Shown: positions 24,658-36,372, counted from the first letter of the stretch. The stretch is DNA of 64,000 nt from Streptomyces sp. 7-21 (GCF_016741785.1 NZ_JAERRL010000002.1:124001-188000); one strand, 5' to 3'. The notes: generated by a model from the sequence alone, not told the origin. Made by a program: numbers and translations.

Positions 24658-25350
24658 ATGAGTACCCCAACCACCATTGACATCCTGTCGCCCAAGGGCG
24701 AGAAGGCCGGGACGGTCGAGCTGCCCCCGGAGATCTTCGACGCCAGGGTCAGCGTGCCGCTGATGCACCAGGTCGTCGTCGCGCAGCTCGCCGCCGCCCG
24801 CCAGGGCACGCACAAGACGAAGACCCGCGGCGAGGTCCGCGGCGGTGGCAAGAAGCCGTACCGCCAGAAGGGCACCGGCCGCGCCCGCCAGGGCTCGATC
24901 CGCGCGCCGCAGTTCACCGGCGGTGGCGTCGTGCACGGTCCGGTGCCGCGCGACTACTCGCAGCGCACCCCGAAGAAGATGAAGGCGGCCGCCCTGCGCA
25001 GCGCCCTCACCGACCGGGCGCGCAACGACCGCATCCACGTCGTGACCGGTGTGGTGGACGGCGGCATCTCCACCAAGGCCGCCCGTGCCCTGCTGGAGAA
25101 GATCAGCGACCGCAAGAAGCTGCTGCTCGTCGCCGACCGCACGGACGAGACGTCGTGGCGCTCGGCCCGCAACCTGCCGCAGGTGCACCTGCTCGACCCG
25201 GGCCAGCTCAACACCTACGACGTGCTCGACTCGGACGACGTGATCTTCACCAAGGCGGCGTTCGACCGCTTCGTGGCCCGCGCCACCGGCAAGGCCCGTG
25301 AGGCCGCGGCGACCACGCTGGACAAGCAGCCTGAAGGGAGCGACGCCTGA
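24658..25350 (+). CDS. rplD: 50S ribosomal protein L4
   Basis: L4 lines the constriction of the peptide exit tunnel and, in enterobacteria, also represses the S10 operon. The 230-residue protein has the tunnel-loop stretch [19 protein letters not shown] at about 61-79. The ATG lies 7 nt after the rplC stop. The C-terminal tail is Ala-rich. Its stop overlaps the rplW start (TGATG). Confidence 0.97.
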   Translation: MSTPTTIDILSPKGEKAGTVELPPEIFDARVSVPLMHQVVVAQLAAARQGTHKTKTRGEVRGGGKKPYRQKGTGRARQGSIRAPQFTGGGVVHGPVPRDYSQRTPKKMKAAALRSALTDRARNDRIHVVTGVVDGGISTKAARALLEKISDRKKLLLVADRTDETSWRSARNLPQVHLLDPGQLNTYDVLDSDDVIFTKAAFDRFVARATGKAREAAATTLDKQPEGSDA

Positions 25351-25685
25351 TGAGCGAGCCCGTCAGCGAGGTGATCTCCAGCAAGGAGTTCACCGACCCG
25401 CACGACATCCTGGTCAGGCCGGTGGTCTCCGAGAAGAGCTACGGACTGCTGGACGAGAACAAGTACACGTTCATCGTCGATCCGCGTGCCAACAAGACGC
25501 AGATCAAGCAGGCCGTCGAGGAGATCTTCTCCGTCAAGGTCACCAGCGTGAACACGATCAACCGGCAGGGCAAGCGCAAGCGCACCCGCACCGGTTACGG
25601 CCGGCGCCCCAACACCAAGCGCGCCATCGTGACCCTCGCAGAGGGCGACAGCATCGACATCTTCGGCGGCCCGTACGTCTCCTGA
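25350..25685 (+). CDS. rplW: 50S ribosomal protein L23
   Basis: L23 sits at the tunnel exit and is the docking site for trigger factor and SRP. The 111-residue protein contains [19 protein letters not shown] and the basic loop [20 protein letters not shown]. An N-terminal extension of about 15 residues before the core is common in Streptomyces. Start overlaps the rplD stop by one nucleotide. Confidence 0.97.
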   Translation: MSEPVSEVISSKEFTDPHDILVRPVVSEKSYGLLDENKYTFIVDPRANKTQIKQAVEEIFSVKVTSVNTINRQGKRKRTRTGYGRRPNTKRAIVTLAEGDSIDIFGGPYVS

Positions 25686-25727
25686 CGGGGACACGGCCGT
25701 CCGATACCGGACAGGACTGAAGAGAAG

Positions 25728-26564
25728 ATGGGTATCCGCAAGTACAAGCCGACGACTCCGGGCCGTCGTGGCGCCAGTGTCGCCGACTTCGTCGAGATCA
25801 CGCGGTCCACGCCGGAGAAGTCGCTGGTCCGCCCCCTGCACAGCAAGGGTGGCCGTGACAACGCCGGCCGCGTGTCCGTGCGCCACCAGGGCGGTGGCCA
25901 CAAGCGCGCGTACCGCCTGATCGACTTCCGGCGGCACGACAAGGACGGCGTGCCGGCGAAGGTCGCGCACATCGAGTACGACCCCAACCGCACCGCGCGC
26001 ATCGCGCTGCTGCACTACGCGGACGGCGAGAAGCGCTACATCCTCTGCCCGGCCAACCTCAAGCAGGGCGACCGCATCGAGAACGGCCCCGGCGCCGACA
26101 TCAAGCCGGGGAACAACCTCCCGCTGCGGAACATCCCGGTGGGTACGATCATCCACGCCATCGAGCTGAAGCCCGGTGGCGGCGCGAAGTTCGCCCGCTC
26201 CGCCGGTGCCTCCGTGCAGCTGCTGGCGAAGGAGGGCCGCATGGCCCACCTGCGCATGCCCTCCGGTGAGATCCGGCTGGTCGACGTCCGCTGCCGCGCC
26301 ACCGTCGGCGAGGTCGGCAACGCCGAGCAGTCGAACATCAACTGGGGCAAGGCCGGCCGCATGCGCTGGAAGGGCGTCCGCCCGAGCGTCCGCGGCGTCG
26401 TGATGAACCCGGTCGACCACCCCCACGGTGGTGGTGAGGGCCGCACCTCCGGTGGCCGTCACCCCGTTTCGCCCTGGGGCAAGAAGGAAGGCCGTACGCG
26501 TTCGCCCAAGAAGGCGAGCAACAAGTACATCGTCCGTCGCCGCAAGACGAACAAGAAGCGCTAG
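25728..26564 (+). CDS. rplB: 50S ribosomal protein L2
   Basis: L2 supports the peptidyl transferase centre and subunit joining. The 278-residue protein begins [15 protein letters not shown] and holds the C-terminal signature [20 protein letters not shown] near residues 226-245, including the conserved histidine implicated in peptidyl transfer. Length fits the family. ATG follows GACTGAAGAGAAG. Confidence 0.98.
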   Translation: MGIRKYKPTTPGRRGASVADFVEITRSTPEKSLVRPLHSKGGRDNAGRVSVRHQGGGHKRAYRLIDFRRHDKDGVPAKVAHIEYDPNRTARIALLHYADGEKRYILCPANLKQGDRIENGPGADIKPGNNLPLRNIPVGTIIHAIELKPGGGAKFARSAGASVQLLAKEGRMAHLRMPSGEIRLVDVRCRATVGEVGNAEQSNINWGKAGRMRWKGVRPSVRGVVMNPVDHPHGGGEGRTSGGRHPVSPWGKKEGRTRSPKKASNKYIVRRRKTNKKR

Positions 26565-26575
26565 GAGCAGGGCCG

Positions 26576-26857
26576 ATGCCGCGCAGTCTGAAGAAGGGGC
26601 CCTTCGTCGACGACCACCTGATGAAGAAGGTCGAGTCGCAGAACGAAGCGGGCACCAAGAACGTCATCAAGACCTGGTCTCGCCGCTCGATGATCGTCCC
26701 GGCCATGCTGGGCCACACGATCGCGGTGCACGACGGCCGCAAGCACGTCCCGGTGTTCATCACCGAGTCGATGGTCGGCCACAAGCTCGGCGAGTTCGCG
26801 CCGACGCGCACCTTCCGCGGCCACGTCAAGGACGACCGCAAGTCGCGTCGTCGCTGA
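26576..26857 (+). CDS. rpsS: 30S ribosomal protein S19
   Basis: S19 is on top of the 30S head and forms bridges with the large subunit and contacts to A-site tRNA via its C-terminal tail. The 93-residue protein begins [18 protein letters not shown] and ends in the basic [12 protein letters not shown]. The ATG lies 11 nt after the rplB stop with AGGAGCAGG upstream. Confidence 0.98.
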   Translation: MPRSLKKGPFVDDHLMKKVESQNEAGTKNVIKTWSRRSMIVPAMLGHTIAVHDGRKHVPVFITESMVGHKLGEFAPTRTFRGHVKDDRKSRRR

Positions 26858-26906
26858 CCAGCGGGTGTGAAGCCAAATCGACATGAGTGACACCGAAGGG
26901 ACAACC

Positions 26907-27254
26907 ATGGAAGCCAGGGCCCGCGCGCGGTACATCCGCGTCACGCCCATGAAGGCCCGCCGGGTGGTGGACCTCATCCGTGGCAAGGACGCCACGGAGG
27001 CTCAGGCGGTCCTGCGTTTCGCCCCGCAGGCCGCGAGCGTTCCGGTGGGCAAGGTGCTCGACAGCGCCATCGCCAATGCCGCCCACAACTACAACCACAC
27101 GGACGTCGACACGCTCTACGTCAAGGAGGCGTACGTCGACGAGGGTCCGACCCTGAAGCGGTTCCGCCCGCGCGCCCAGGGCCGCGCGTACCGGATCCGC
27201 AAGCGGACCAGCCACATCACGGTGGTCGTCGGCAGCAAGGAGGAGTCCCGGTAA
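26907..27254 (+). CDS. rplV: 50S ribosomal protein L22
   Basis: L22 spans the large subunit and its hairpin lines the exit tunnel where macrolide resistance changes arise. The 115-residue protein begins [20 protein letters not shown] chose ATG 26907 because GAAGGG lies 6 nt upstream and it is the Streptomyces start; an in-frame ATG at 26883 would add MSDTEGTT. The hairpin region [19 protein letters not shown] is intact. Its stop overlaps the rpsC start. Confidence 0.96.
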   Translation: MEARARARYIRVTPMKARRVVDLIRGKDATEAQAVLRFAPQAASVPVGKVLDSAIANAAHNYNHTDVDTLYVKEAYVDEGPTLKRFRPRAQGRAYRIRKRTSHITVVVGSKEESR

Positions 27255-28096
27255 TGGGTCAGAAGGTCAACCCGCACGGGTTCCGCCTTGGCGTGACCAC
27301 CGACTTCAAGTCGCGCTGGTACGCCGACAAGCTGTACAAGGACTACATCAAGGAAGACGTCGCGATCCGCCGCATGCTCACCCAGGGCATGGAGCGCGCC
27401 GGTATCTCCAAGGTGGAGATCGAGCGCACCCGTGACCGGGTCCGCGTCGACGTCCACACCGCCCGGCCGGGCATCGTCATCGGCCGCCGCGGCGCGGAGG
27501 CCGACCGGCTGCGCAGCAACCTGGAGAAGCTGACCGGCAAGCAGATCCAGTTCAACATCCTTGAGGTCAAGAACCCGGAGCTGGACGCGCAGCTCGTCGC
27601 CCAGGCGGTGGCCGAGCAGCTGTCCTCCCGCGTCTCCTTCCGCCGTGCGATGCGCAAGTCGATGCAGAGCACGATGAAGGCGGGCGCCCGGGGCATCAAG
27701 ATCCAGTGCGGCGGCCGTCTCGGCGGCGCCGAGATGTCCCGCTCGGAGTTCTACCGCGAGGGCCGCGTGCCCCTGCACACGCTCCGCGCCAACGTGGACT
27801 ACGGCTTCTTCGAGGCCCGTACCACCTTCGGCCGGATCGGTGTGAAGGTCTGGATCTACAAGGGCGACGTCAAGAACATCGCCGAGGTCCGTGCCGAGAA
27901 CGCGGCTGCCCGCGCGGGCAACCGCCCGGCGCGCGGTGACCGCTCCCGCGGGCGCGGGGAGCGTGGCCGCGGACGCAAGCCGCAGCAGCAGCAGAACAAC
28001 CAGCAGAACAACGAGGCCAGGGGTGCCGAGGCGCCGAAGGCCGAGAACGCTGCTGCTCCGGCCGCCGAGACCACCACGGGAACGACGGAGAGCTGA
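27254..28096 (+). CDS. rpsC: 30S ribosomal protein S3
   Basis: S3 is at the mRNA entry tunnel and contributes helicase activity together with S4 and S5. The 280-residue protein begins [17 protein letters not shown], has the KH domain with [17 protein letters not shown] (about 72-88), and the C-terminal domain [14 protein letters not shown]. After about residue 215 there is a long low-complexity tail, first Arg/Gly, then Gln/Asn ([16 protein letters not shown]), then Ala/Glu/Thr, typical of actinobacterial S3 but variable. Start overlaps the rplV stop. Confidence 0.98.
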   Translation: MGQKVNPHGFRLGVTTDFKSRWYADKLYKDYIKEDVAIRRMLTQGMERAGISKVEIERTRDRVRVDVHTARPGIVIGRRGAEADRLRSNLEKLTGKQIQFNILEVKNPELDAQLVAQAVAEQLSSRVSFRRAMRKSMQSTMKAGARGIKIQCGGRLGGAEMSRSEFYREGRVPLHTLRANVDYGFFEARTTFGRIGVKVWIYKGDVKNIAEVRAENAAARAGNRPARGDRSRGRGERGRGRKPQQQQNNQQNNEARGAEAPKAENAAAPAAETTTGTTES

Positions 28097-28099
28097 GCC

Positions 28100-28519
28100 A
28101 TGCTGATCCCCCGCAAGGTCAAGTACCGCAAGCAGCACCACCCCAAGCGCAGGGGCATGGCCAAGGGCGGTACCGAGGTCGCCTTCGGCGAGTACGGCAT
28201 CCAGGCCGTTACCGGCGCTTACGTGACGAACCGGCAGATCGAGGCCGCTCGTATCTCCATGACCCGTCACATCAAGCGCGGCGGCAAGGTCTGGATCAAC
28301 ATCTTCCCGGACCGTCCGCTGACCAAGAAGCCCGCGGAGACCCGCATGGGTTCCGGTAAGGGCTCGCCCGAGTGGTGGGTGGCGAACGTCAAGCCGGGCC
28401 GGGTGATGTTCGAGCTGTCCTACCCGAACGAGAGAATCGCTCGTGAGGCGCTGACCCGCGCCGCTCACAAGCTTCCGATGAAGTGCCGGATCGTCCGGCG
28501 CGAGGCAGGTGAGTCCTGA
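28100..28519 (+). CDS. rplP: 50S ribosomal protein L16
   Basis: L16 organises the A-site tRNA binding region and is needed late in 50S assembly. The 139-residue protein begins [17 protein letters not shown] and includes [19 protein letters not shown], where the arginine hydroxylated in E. coli would sit nearby. Length is typical. Its stop overlaps rpmC (TGATG). Confidence 0.98.
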   Translation: MLIPRKVKYRKQHHPKRRGMAKGGTEVAFGEYGIQAVTGAYVTNRQIEAARISMTRHIKRGGKVWINIFPDRPLTKKPAETRMGSGKGSPEWWVANVKPGRVMFELSYPNERIAREALTRAAHKLPMKCRIVRREAGES

Positions 28520-28806
28520 TGGCCGTCGGTACCAAGGTTTCCGAGCTGCGGGAGCTGAACGACGAGGAGCTCCTCGTCAAGCTGCGCGAGGCCAAGGAGG
28601 AGCTGTTCCGCCTCCGCTTCCAGGCGGCGACGGGGCAGCTGGAGAACAACAGCCGCCTGAAGGCCGTCCGCAAGGACATCGCCCGGGTCTACACGCTGAT
28701 GCGGGAGCGCGAGCTCGGCATCGAGACGGTGGCGCCGGTGGCCGGTGGCGACGCTGACAAGACCGCCGAGTCCGCCGGCCAGGACGAGGCGGTGGAGAAC
28801 GCCTGA
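28519..28806 (+). CDS. rpmC: 50S ribosomal protein L29 with acidic tail
   Basis: L29 lies near the tunnel exit beside L23. Residues 1-73 form the normal two-helix L29 ([19 protein letters not shown] to [10 protein letters not shown]). About 20 residues of acidic/alanine tail follow ([18 protein letters not shown]), making the 95-residue protein longer than the roughly 74-residue Streptomyces coelicolor L29 that I recall. Start and stop overlap both neighbours, so the tail is not caused by a missed stop. Confidence 0.95.
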   Translation: MAVGTKVSELRELNDEELLVKLREAKEELFRLRFQAATGQLENNSRLKAVRKDIARVYTLMRERELGIETVAPVAGGDADKTAESAGQDEAVENA

Positions 28807-29087
28807 TGAGTGAGAGCACTGTGACCGAGACGAACGCGCGCGGCCGGCGCAAGACCCGCGAGGGCCTCGTGGTCAGCGACAAGATGGACAAGACCGTCGT
28901 CGTCGCCGTCGAGGACCGGGTCAAGCACGCGCTGTACGGCAAGATCATCCGCCGCACCAGCAAGCTCAAGGCGCACGACGAGCAGAACGCCGCTGGCGTC
29001 GGTGACCGCGTTCTTCTGATGGAGACCCGTCCGCTGTCCGCGACCAAGCGCTGGCGCGTCGTGGAGATTCTGGAGAAGGCGAAGTAA
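28806..29087 (+). CDS. rpsQ: 30S ribosomal protein S17
   Basis: S17 is an early-binding 16S rRNA protein of the 30S body. The 93-residue protein has the core [19 protein letters not shown] and the C-terminal [18 protein letters not shown]. Its ATG overlaps the rpmC stop (TGATG), and rplN begins 4 nt after its stop. Confidence 0.98.
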   Translation: MSESTVTETNARGRRKTREGLVVSDKMDKTVVVAVEDRVKHALYGKIIRRTSKLKAHDEQNAAGVGDRVLLMETRPLSATKRWRVVEILEKAK

Positions 29088-29090
29088 CCA

Positions 29091-29459
29091 ATGATCCAGC
29101 AGGAGTCGCGACTGCGAGTCGCCGACAACACGGGCGCGAAGGAGATCCTCTGCATCCGTGTGCTCGGTGGTTCCGGCCGCCGCTACGCGGGCATCGGCGA
29201 CGTGATCGTGGCCACCGTCAAGGACGCGATCCCCGGTGGCAACGTGAAGAAGGGCGATATCGTCAAGGCCGTCGTCGTGCGCGCCGTGAAGGAGCGCCGC
29301 CGTCCGGACGGTTCGTACATCCGCTTCGACGAGAACGCCGCCGTCCTTCTCAGGAACGACGGGGATCCCCGCGGCACCCGCATCTTCGGGCCGGTCGGCC
29401 GTGAGCTGCGCGAGAAGAAGTTCATGAAGATCATCTCGCTCGCGCCGGAGGTGCTGTGA
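29091..29459 (+). CDS. rplN: 50S ribosomal protein L14
   Basis: L14 lies at the subunit interface and forms bridge B8 with 16S rRNA. The 122-residue protein begins [19 protein letters not shown] and ends [13 protein letters not shown], the standard length. It sits in the middle of the spc part of the cluster. Confidence 0.98.
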   Translation: MIQQESRLRVADNTGAKEILCIRVLGGSGRRYAGIGDVIVATVKDAIPGGNVKKGDIVKAVVVRAVKERRRPDGSYIRFDENAAVLLRNDGDPRGTRIFGPVGRELREKKFMKIISLAPEVL

Positions 29460-29461
29460 GC

Positions 29462-29785
29462 ATGAAGATCAAGAAGGGCGACCTGGTTCAGGTCATCACC
29501 GGCAAGGACCGCGGCAAGCAGGGGAAGGTCATCAAGGCTTTCCCCCGCGAGGAGCGTGTCATCGTCGAGGGTGTCAACCGGGTCAAGAAGCACATCAAGG
29601 CGGGCCAGACGCAGCGCGGATCGAAGACCGGCGGCATCATCACCACGGAGGCCCCGATCCACGTCAGCAACGTGATGCTGGTCGTCGAGCAGGACGGCAA
29701 GAAGGTCACCACCCGCGTCGGCTACCGCTTCGACGACAACGGCAACAAGATCCGCGTTGCCCGGCGGACCGGTGAGGACATCTGA
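29462..29785 (+). CDS. rplX: 50S ribosomal protein L24
   Basis: L24 is one of the two assembly initiators of the large subunit. The 107-residue protein begins [19 protein letters not shown] (KOW motif). I chose ATG 29462 rather than GTG 29456, which overlaps the rplN stop, because GGAGG ends 10 nt before the ATG but only 4 nt before the GTG. The stop overlaps the rplE start. Confidence 0.96.
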   Translation: MKIKKGDLVQVITGKDRGKQGKVIKAFPREERVIVEGVNRVKKHIKAGQTQRGSKTGGIITTEAPIHVSNVMLVVEQDGKKVTTRVGYRFDDNGNKIRVARRTGEDI

Positions 29786-30348
29786 TGACCACTGCCACTG
29801 TCCCTGTGCCGCGCCTGAAGGTGCGGTACCGCGAAGAGATCTCCGGCAAGCTGCGTGACGAGTTCGGCTACAAGAACGTCATGCAGATCCCGGGCCTGAC
29901 CAAGATCGTGGTCAACATGGGCGTGGGCGAGGCCGCCCGCGACTCGAAGCTGATCGAGGGCGCCGTCCGCGACCTCGCCACGATCACCGGCCAGAAGCCG
30001 GTTGTGACCCGGGCCAGGAAGTCCATCGCGCAGTTCAAGCTGCGTGAGGGCCAGCCGATCGGCGCCCACGTGACGCTGCGCGGCGACCGGATGTGGGAGT
30101 TCCTCGACCGCCTGCTGTCGCTGGCGCTGCCCCGCATCCGTGACTTCCGTGGCCTGTCGCCCAAGCAGTTCGACGGCCGGGGCAACTACACCTTCGGCCT
30201 GACCGAGCAGCTGATGTTCCACGAGATCGACCCGGACCACATCGACCGGGTGCGCGGCATGGACATCACCGTGGTCACCACGGCCAAGACCGATGAGGAG
30301 GGGCGCAGCCTGCTCCGCCACCTCGGATTCCCGTTCAAGGAGGCATGA
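29785..30348 (+). CDS. rplE: 50S ribosomal protein L5
   Basis: L5 binds 5S rRNA and contacts P-site tRNA. The 187-residue protein contains the conserved [19 protein letters not shown] and the closing [19 protein letters not shown]. Starts on the last base of the rplX stop. The next gene begins 4 nt after its stop. Confidence 0.98.
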   Translation: MTTATVPVPRLKVRYREEISGKLRDEFGYKNVMQIPGLTKIVVNMGVGEAARDSKLIEGAVRDLATITGQKPVVTRARKSIAQFKLREGQPIGAHVTLRGDRMWEFLDRLLSLALPRIRDFRGLSPKQFDGRGNYTFGLTEQLMFHEIDPDHIDRVRGMDITVVTTAKTDEEGRSLLRHLGFPFKEA

Positions 30349-30351
30349 GCC

Positions 30352-30537
30352 GTGGCTAAGAAGGCTCTGATCGCCAAGGCGAGCCGCAAGCCGAAGTTCA
30401 AGGTGCGCGCCTACACGCGCTGCCAGCGCTGCGGCCGTCCGCACTCCGTGTACCGCAAGTTCGGCCTGTGCCGTGTGTGCCTGCGACAGATGGCCCACCG
30501 CGGCGAGCTGCCGGGCGTGACCAAGAGCTCCTGGTAA
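30352..30537 (+). CDS. rpsN: 30S ribosomal protein S14, zinc type
   Basis: S14 completes the 30S head. The 61-residue form is the short zinc-binding (type Z) variant, with the four ligands in [20 protein letters not shown]. Start codon is GTG, 3 nt after the rplE stop. In Streptomyces a longer zinc-free paralogue is usually kept elsewhere for zinc starvation. Confidence 0.97.
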   Translation: MAKKALIAKASRKPKFKVRAYTRCQRCGRPHSVYRKFGLCRVCLRQMAHRGELPGVTKSSW

Positions 30538-30598
30538 CCCTTACTACGCCGCAGGTCCCGGAGGGGAAACCGCGGCGAGAGAGGCCGAAGGCCGTTTC

Positions 30599-30997
30599 AT
30601 GACCATGACCGACCCGATCGCAGACATGCTGACCCGTCTGCGGAACGCTAACTCGGCGTACCACGACACCGTGGTCATGCCGCACAGCAAGATCAAGTCG
30701 CACATCGCGGAGATCCTCCAGCAGGAGGGCTACATCACCGGATGGCGGACCGAGGACGCCCAGGTGGGCAAGAACCTCGTCCTGGAGCTGAAGTACGGCC
30801 CCAACCGCGAGCGTTCCATCGCCGGCATCAAGCGGATCTCGAAGCCGGGCCTGCGGGTCTACGCGAAGTCCACGAACCTGCCGAAGGTGCTCGGCGGTCT
30901 CGGGGTGGCGATCATCTCCACCTCCCAGGGCGTCCTCACCGACAAGCAGGCACAGCGCAAGGGCGTGGGCGGGGAAGTCCTCGCCTACGTCTGGTGA
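30599..30997 (+). CDS. rpsH: 30S ribosomal protein S8
   Basis: S8 binds the central domain of 16S rRNA and, in E. coli, represses the spc operon. The 132-residue protein begins [18 protein letters not shown] and ends [12 protein letters not shown]. The 61-nt gap before it is wider than most in the operon and contains the start-proximal GAGAGAGGCCGAAGG. Confidence 0.98.
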   Translation: MTMTDPIADMLTRLRNANSAYHDTVVMPHSKIKSHIAEILQQEGYITGWRTEDAQVGKNLVLELKYGPNRERSIAGIKRISKPGLRVYAKSTNLPKVLGGLGVAIISTSQGVLTDKQAQRKGVGGEVLAYVW

Positions 30998-31016
30998 CGG
31001 AAGGGACTGACGAAGC

Positions 31017-31556
31017 ATGTCGCGCATCGGCAAGCAGCCCATTCCCGTTCCCTCCGGCGTTGACGTCACCATCGACGGCCGCACGGTGGCCGTGAAGGGC
31101 CCCAAGGGGTCCCTGAGCCACACCGTGGCCGCGCCCATTGAGGTCTCCCGCGCCGAGGACGGCACGATCGTCGTGACGCGGCCGAACGACGAGAACCGCA
31201 ACCGGGCCCTGCACGGCCTGTCCCGGACCCTGGTGGCCAACATGATCACCGGGGTGACCGAGGGCTACGTGAAGCGCCTGGAGATCAGCGGCGTCGGCTA
31301 CCGCGTGCAGGCGAAGGGCTCCAACCTGGAGTTCTCCCTCGGCTACAGCCACCCGATCGTGGTGGAGCCGCCGGAGGGCATCTCCTTCAAGGTCGAGTCC
31401 CCGACCCGCTTCAGCGTCGAGGGCATCGACAAGCAGAAGGTCGGCGAGGTCGCGGCCAACATCCGCAAGCTGCGCAAGCCCGACCCGTACAAGGCCAAGG
31501 GCGTCAAGTACGAGGGTGAAGTCATCCGCCGCAAGGTCGGAAAGGCGGGTAAGTAA
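31017..31556 (+). CDS. rplF: 50S ribosomal protein L6
   Basis: L6 lies near the factor-binding site and the sarcin-ricin loop. The 179-residue protein begins [19 protein letters not shown] and has the C-terminal signature [20 protein letters not shown]. The ATG is preceded by GGAAGGGACTGACGAAGC. Confidence 0.98.
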   Translation: MSRIGKQPIPVPSGVDVTIDGRTVAVKGPKGSLSHTVAAPIEVSRAEDGTIVVTRPNDENRNRALHGLSRTLVANMITGVTEGYVKRLEISGVGYRVQAKGSNLEFSLGYSHPIVVEPPEGISFKVESPTRFSVEGIDKQKVGEVAANIRKLRKPDPYKAKGVKYEGEVIRRKVGKAGK

Positions 31557-31559
31557 GCC

Positions 31560-31943
31560 ATGGCATACGGTGTCAAGGTCGCCAAGGGCGACGCGCGCAA
31601 GCGGGCCGCCGTCAAGCGGCGCCACATCCGTGTCCGCAAGAAGGTGTCGGGCACGCCCGAGCGTCCGCGCCTGGTCGTGACCCGCTCCAACCGCCACATG
31701 GTGGCGCAGGTCATCGACGACACCCAGGGCCACACCCTGGTCTCCGCCTCGTCCCTGGACGCCTCCATCCGTGGCACCGAGGGGGACAAGAGCGCCAAGG
31801 CCAAGCAGGTCGGCGCCCTGGTCGCCGAGCGGGCCAAGGCCGCTGGCATTGAGGCCGTCGTGTTCGACCGTGGCGGCAACAAGTACGCCGGGCGCGTCGC
31901 CGCGCTGGCCGACGCCGCCCGTGAGGCGGGGCTCAAGTTCTGA
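31560..31943 (+). CDS. rplR: 50S ribosomal protein L18
   Basis: L18 delivers 5S rRNA to the central protuberance with L5. The 127-residue protein contains the typical [19 protein letters not shown] and ends [14 protein letters not shown]. Begins 3 nt after the rplF stop. Confidence 0.98.
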   Translation: MAYGVKVAKGDARKRAAVKRRHIRVRKKVSGTPERPRLVVTRSNRHMVAQVIDDTQGHTLVSASSLDASIRGTEGDKSAKAKQVGALVAERAKAAGIEAVVFDRGGNKYAGRVAALADAAREAGLKF

Positions 31944-31978
31944 GCCGGTCCCGTCGAGAGAGATTGGAAAGGTAGATC

Positions 31979-32581
31979 ATGGCTGGACCACAGCGCCGCT
32001 CTGGCGGCGGCGGTGGCGGCGAGCGGCGGGACCGTAAGGGCCGGGACGGCGGCTCCGCCGCTGAGAAGACCGCGTACGTCGAGCGCGTCGTCGCGATCAA
32101 CCGCGTCGCCAAGGTAGTCAAGGGTGGCCGTCGCTTCAGCTTCACCGCGCTGGTCGTGGTGGGCGACGGTGACGGCACCGTGGGTGTCGGGTACGGGAAG
32201 GCCAAGGAGGTGCCGGCCGCCATCGCCAAGGGCGTTGAGGAGGCCAAGAAGCACTTCTTCAAGGTCCCGCGTATCCAGGGCACCATCCCGCACCCGATCC
32301 AGGGCGAGGAGGCCGCGGGCATCGTGCTCCTCAAGCCGGCCTCTCCCGGTACCGGTGTGATCGCCGGTGGCCCGGTGCGTGCCGTGCTGGAGTGCGCCGG
32401 CATCCACGACGTGCTCAGCAAGTCGCTCGGATCGGCGAACCCGATCAACATCGTGCACGCCACGGTGGCCGCTCTTAAGGGTCTTCAGCGGCCCGAGGAG
32501 ATCGCTGCCCGCCGGGGCCTGCCGCTCGAGGACGTCGCCCCCGCGGCTCTGCTGCGGGCGCGTGCCGGGGTGGGGGCGTGA
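31979..32581 (+). CDS. rpsE: 30S ribosomal protein S5
   Basis: S5 affects decoding accuracy and forms part of the mRNA entry channel; spectinomycin resistance maps in its loop. The 200-residue protein has a Gly/Arg-rich N-terminus ([16 protein letters not shown]), then the dsRNA-binding fold with [20 protein letters not shown], whose loop carries no obvious resistance change. The stop overlaps the rpmD start. Confidence 0.98.
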   Translation: MAGPQRRSGGGGGGERRDRKGRDGGSAAEKTAYVERVVAINRVAKVVKGGRRFSFTALVVVGDGDGTVGVGYGKAKEVPAAIAKGVEEAKKHFFKVPRIQGTIPHPIQGEEAAGIVLLKPASPGTGVIAGGPVRAVLECAGIHDVLSKSLGSANPINIVHATVAALKGLQRPEEIAARRGLPLEDVAPAALLRARAGVGA

Positions 32582-32763
32582 TGGCGCGGCTGAAGATCAC
32601 TCAGGTCAGGTCCCGTATCGGGGCGAAGCAGAACCACCGTGACACCCTGCGTTCACTGGGGCTGCGGAAGATCAACCAGTCGGTCATCAAGGAGGACCGT
32701 CCGGAGATCCGCGGCATGGCCAACACGGTGCGGCATCTCGTGAAGGTCGAGGAGGTGGACTGA
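32581..32763 (+). CDS. rpmD: 50S ribosomal protein L30
   Basis: A 60-residue protein, [17 protein letters not shown] to HLVKVEEVD, the normal size of bacterial L30. ATG 32581 shares its A with the rpsE stop (TGATG); a GTG one codon upstream is possible but the ATG matches the family start. rplO begins 2 nt after the stop. Confidence 0.97.
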   Translation: MARLKITQVRSRIGAKQNHRDTLRSLGLRKINQSVIKEDRPEIRGMANTVRHLVKVEEVD

Positions 32764-32764
32764 G

Positions 32765-33256
32765 ATGGCGGAGCTCTCCAAGGAGCCGAAGGACGGCGAG
32801 CAGCCGGGCAGTGGCCCGATCAAGCTCCACGACCTCAGGCCCGCACCCGGCGCCAAGAAGTCCAAGATCCGTGTGGGTCGTGGTGAGGCGTCCAAGGGCA
32901 AGACGGCTGGCCGGGGAACCAAGGGTTCCAAGGCCCGCAAGCAGATCAGGACGGGCTTCGAGGGCGGGCAGCTGCCGCTGCACATGCGGCTGCCCAAGCT
33001 CAAGGGGTTCAACAACCCTGCCCACAAGCAGTACCAGGTCGTCAACGTCGAGAAGCTGGCCGAGCTCTACCCCGAGGGCGGCGAGGTCACGATCCCGGAC
33101 CTGGTGGCCAAGGGCGCGGTGCGCAAGAACGAACTGGTCAAGGTGCTCGGCCAGGGTGAGATCTCCGTGGCGCTTCAGGTGACGGTGGACGCCGTCTCCG
33201 CCTCCGCCAAGGAGAAGATCACCGCGGCCGGTGGCTCCGTGACCGTGCGTTCCTGA
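32765..33256 (+). CDS. rplO: 50S ribosomal protein L15
   Basis: L15 is a late assembly protein deep in the large subunit. The 163-residue protein has an N-terminal extension of about 12 residues relative to the Streptomyces coelicolor form, then [20 protein letters not shown] and [20 protein letters not shown]. It is the last gene of the S10/spc run; a strong hairpin follows, so secY is probably separately transcribed. Confidence 0.97.
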   Translation: MAELSKEPKDGEQPGSGPIKLHDLRPAPGAKKSKIRVGRGEASKGKTAGRGTKGSKARKQIRTGFEGGQLPLHMRLPKLKGFNNPAHKQYQVVNVEKLAELYPEGGEVTIPDLVAKGAVRKNELVKVLGQGEISVALQVTVDAVSASAKEKITAAGGSVTVRS

Positions 33257-33284
33257 TCCGGCCCCGCGTTGGCCTGATCGCCCG

Positions 33285-33320
33285 TGACCGGGGATGTCCA
33301 CCGATGGACGTCCCCGGTCA
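33285..33320 (+). terminator. Terminator after rplO
   Basis: A 16-bp stem (33285-33300 with 33305-33320, one G-T wobble) closes a CCGA tetraloop. It separates the S10/spc operon from secY-adk-map. Confidence 0.85.
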
Positions 33321-33449
33321 GTCATTCCGGCCTGGCGTCAACGCCGGTAAGGTGGCGTTCGTTGTCGCCACCGCAGCCTTTGAACTGTCACCTGTTGGAC
33401 CTCACAACCGTCACCTCTCGCGCACGACGCGGGGGGCGCAGGAGGAGCC
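33321..33449 (+). promoter_or_regulatory. Region upstream of secY with weak promoter candidates
   Basis: After the rplO terminator secY needs its own promoter. Candidates are TAAGGT (33348-33353) as a -10 box without a clear -35, and TTGAAC (33380-33385) with CACAAC 17 nt later (33403-33408). Neither is convincing. The secY GTG is preceded by GGAGGAGCC. Confidence 0.3.
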
Positions 33450-34774
<1,325 letters not shown>

Positions 34775-34775
<1 letters not shown>

Positions 34776-35428
34776 TGCGAATCGTCCTCACCGGACCCCC
34801 CGGCGCGGGCAAGGGCACGCAGGCCGCGCTGCTCGCCGAGCACCTGTCCATCCCGCACATCTCCACGGGCGACCTCTTCCGCGCCAACATCCGCCGCGGC
34901 ACCCCGCTGGGGCGGAAAGTCGAGTCGATCCTGCGTGATGGCGGACTGGTGCCGGACCAGGTCACGGTGGAGATGGCGGCGGACCGCATGCGCCAGCCCG
35001 ACGCGGCGAACGGCTTCCTGCTGGACGGCTTCCCGCGCAACATCGCCCAGTCCGAGGCGCTGGACGCGCTGCTGCGCGAGTGGGGCGTCAAGCTCGACGC
35101 CGTCCTGGACCTGGAGGTGCCCGAGGCCGAGGTGGTCAAGCGCATCGCCGGCCGCCGCTCGTGCCGCAACGACAGCAGCCACATCTTCCACGTGGAGTAC
35201 AACCCGCCGAAGACCGAGGGCGTCTGCGACGTGTGCGGCGGCGAGCTGTACCAGCGCGAGGACGACCAGGAGGACACGGTCCGCCGGCGGCTGGCGGTCT
35301 ACCACGAGGAGACCGAGCCGATCATCGACTACTACCGCGCCCAGGGCCTGGTGGTGACGATCTCCGCGCTCGGGACGGTCCCCGAGGTGACGCGGCGGGC
35401 GCTGGACGCCCTGCCGGAGCGCGACTAG
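34775..35428 (+). CDS. adk: Adenylate kinase, zinc-lid type
   Basis: Catalyses ATP + AMP to 2 ADP. The 217-residue protein has the P-loop GPPGAGKGT (7-15), the AMP-binding STGDLFR, the DGFPRN motif, and a long lid domain with Cys130 and the Cys151-x2-Cys154 pair, suggesting structural zinc. Full length. Coupled to secY by start/stop overlap, the usual secY-adk-map order. Confidence 0.98.
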
Positions 35429-35455
35429 GCCGTCCGGGGGAGGGACGTCACACAG

Positions 35456-36292
35456 ATGGTCGAGATCAAGACGCCGGAGCAGATCAGCCGGATGCGGGCC
35501 GCCGGGCTGGTGGTCGCCGAGATCCACCGGGCCACCGCCGCGGCGGCCGTGCCCGGCGCCACGACCAAGGACCTGGACGACATCGCCGCCCAGGTGCTGG
35601 CCGATCACGGCGCCAAGCCGAACTTCCTGGGCTACGGCGGCTACCCGGCCCACATCTGCACCTCGGTGAACGACGTGGTGGTGCACGGCATCCCGGACCG
35701 GGAGACCGTGCTGAAGCCGGGCGACATCATCTCCATCGACGCCGGCGCGATCGTGGACGGCTGGCACGCCGACGCCGCCGTGACCGTGTTCGTCGGGGAG
35801 GGCCACCCGCCGGAGGTGCGTGAGCTGAGCCGGGTGACCGAGGCGTCCCTGTGGGCGGGCCTCGCCGCGGTGCGGCGGGGCAACCGGCTGGTGGACATCT
35901 CCAAGGCCATCGAGGGGTACATCAGGCGCCAGCCGCTGCCGCCGTCCGGCAAGTACGGCATCATCGAGCAGTACGGGGGCCACGGCATCGGCTCCGCCAT
36001 GCACATGGACCCCCACATCCTGAACTACGTGGACCGCGGCCGCGGCCGCGGTCCGAAGCTCGTGCCGGGCATGTGCCTGGCGATCGAGCCCATGGTGTCC
36101 CTCGGGACGCCGAAGACCCACGTGCTGGCCGATGAGTGGACCGTGAAGACGGACGACGGCACGTGGGCCGCGCACTGGGAGCACTCCGTGGCGCTGACCG
36201 AGGAGGGCCCCCTGGTGCTCACCGCGCCCGATGGCGGCCGGGAGCGCCTCGCGCAGCTGGGCGTCACCGTGGCGCCCGATCCACTGGCCTGA
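35456..36292 (+). CDS. map: Methionine aminopeptidase, type I
   Basis: Removes N-terminal methionine from nascent proteins. The 278-residue enzyme has all five metal ligands of the pita-bread fold: Asp95 in IDAG, Asp106 in DGWHADAA, His176 in GGHGIG, Glu211 in AIEPM and Glu242 in WEHSVAL. It is the short type Ia core, without an SH3-like N-terminal extension. It follows adk by 27 nt and ends this operon. Confidence 0.97.
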   Translation: MVEIKTPEQISRMRAAGLVVAEIHRATAAAAVPGATTKDLDDIAAQVLADHGAKPNFLGYGGYPAHICTSVNDVVVHGIPDRETVLKPGDIISIDAGAIVDGWHADAAVTVFVGEGHPPEVRELSRVTEASLWAGLAAVRRGNRLVDISKAIEGYIRRQPLPPSGKYGIIEQYGGHGIGSAMHMDPHILNYVDRGRGRGPKLVPGMCLAIEPMVSLGTPKTHVLADEWTVKTDDGTWAAHWEHSVALTEEGPLVLTAPDGGRERLAQLGVTVAPDPLA

Positions 36293-36316
36293 CGCGGGCG
36301 CCGGGGCCCGCCCGCG
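36293..36316 (+). terminator. Hairpin after map
   Basis: A perfect 8-bp stem (36293-36300 with 36309-36316) with further possible pairing inside, directly after the map stop. Probably ends secY-adk-map transcription. Confidence 0.6.
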
Positions 36317-36372
36317 CCCGCCCTGACCCGCGGGTGGCATAACCCGGCGCCTCGCTGGGCATGGATCATGGA

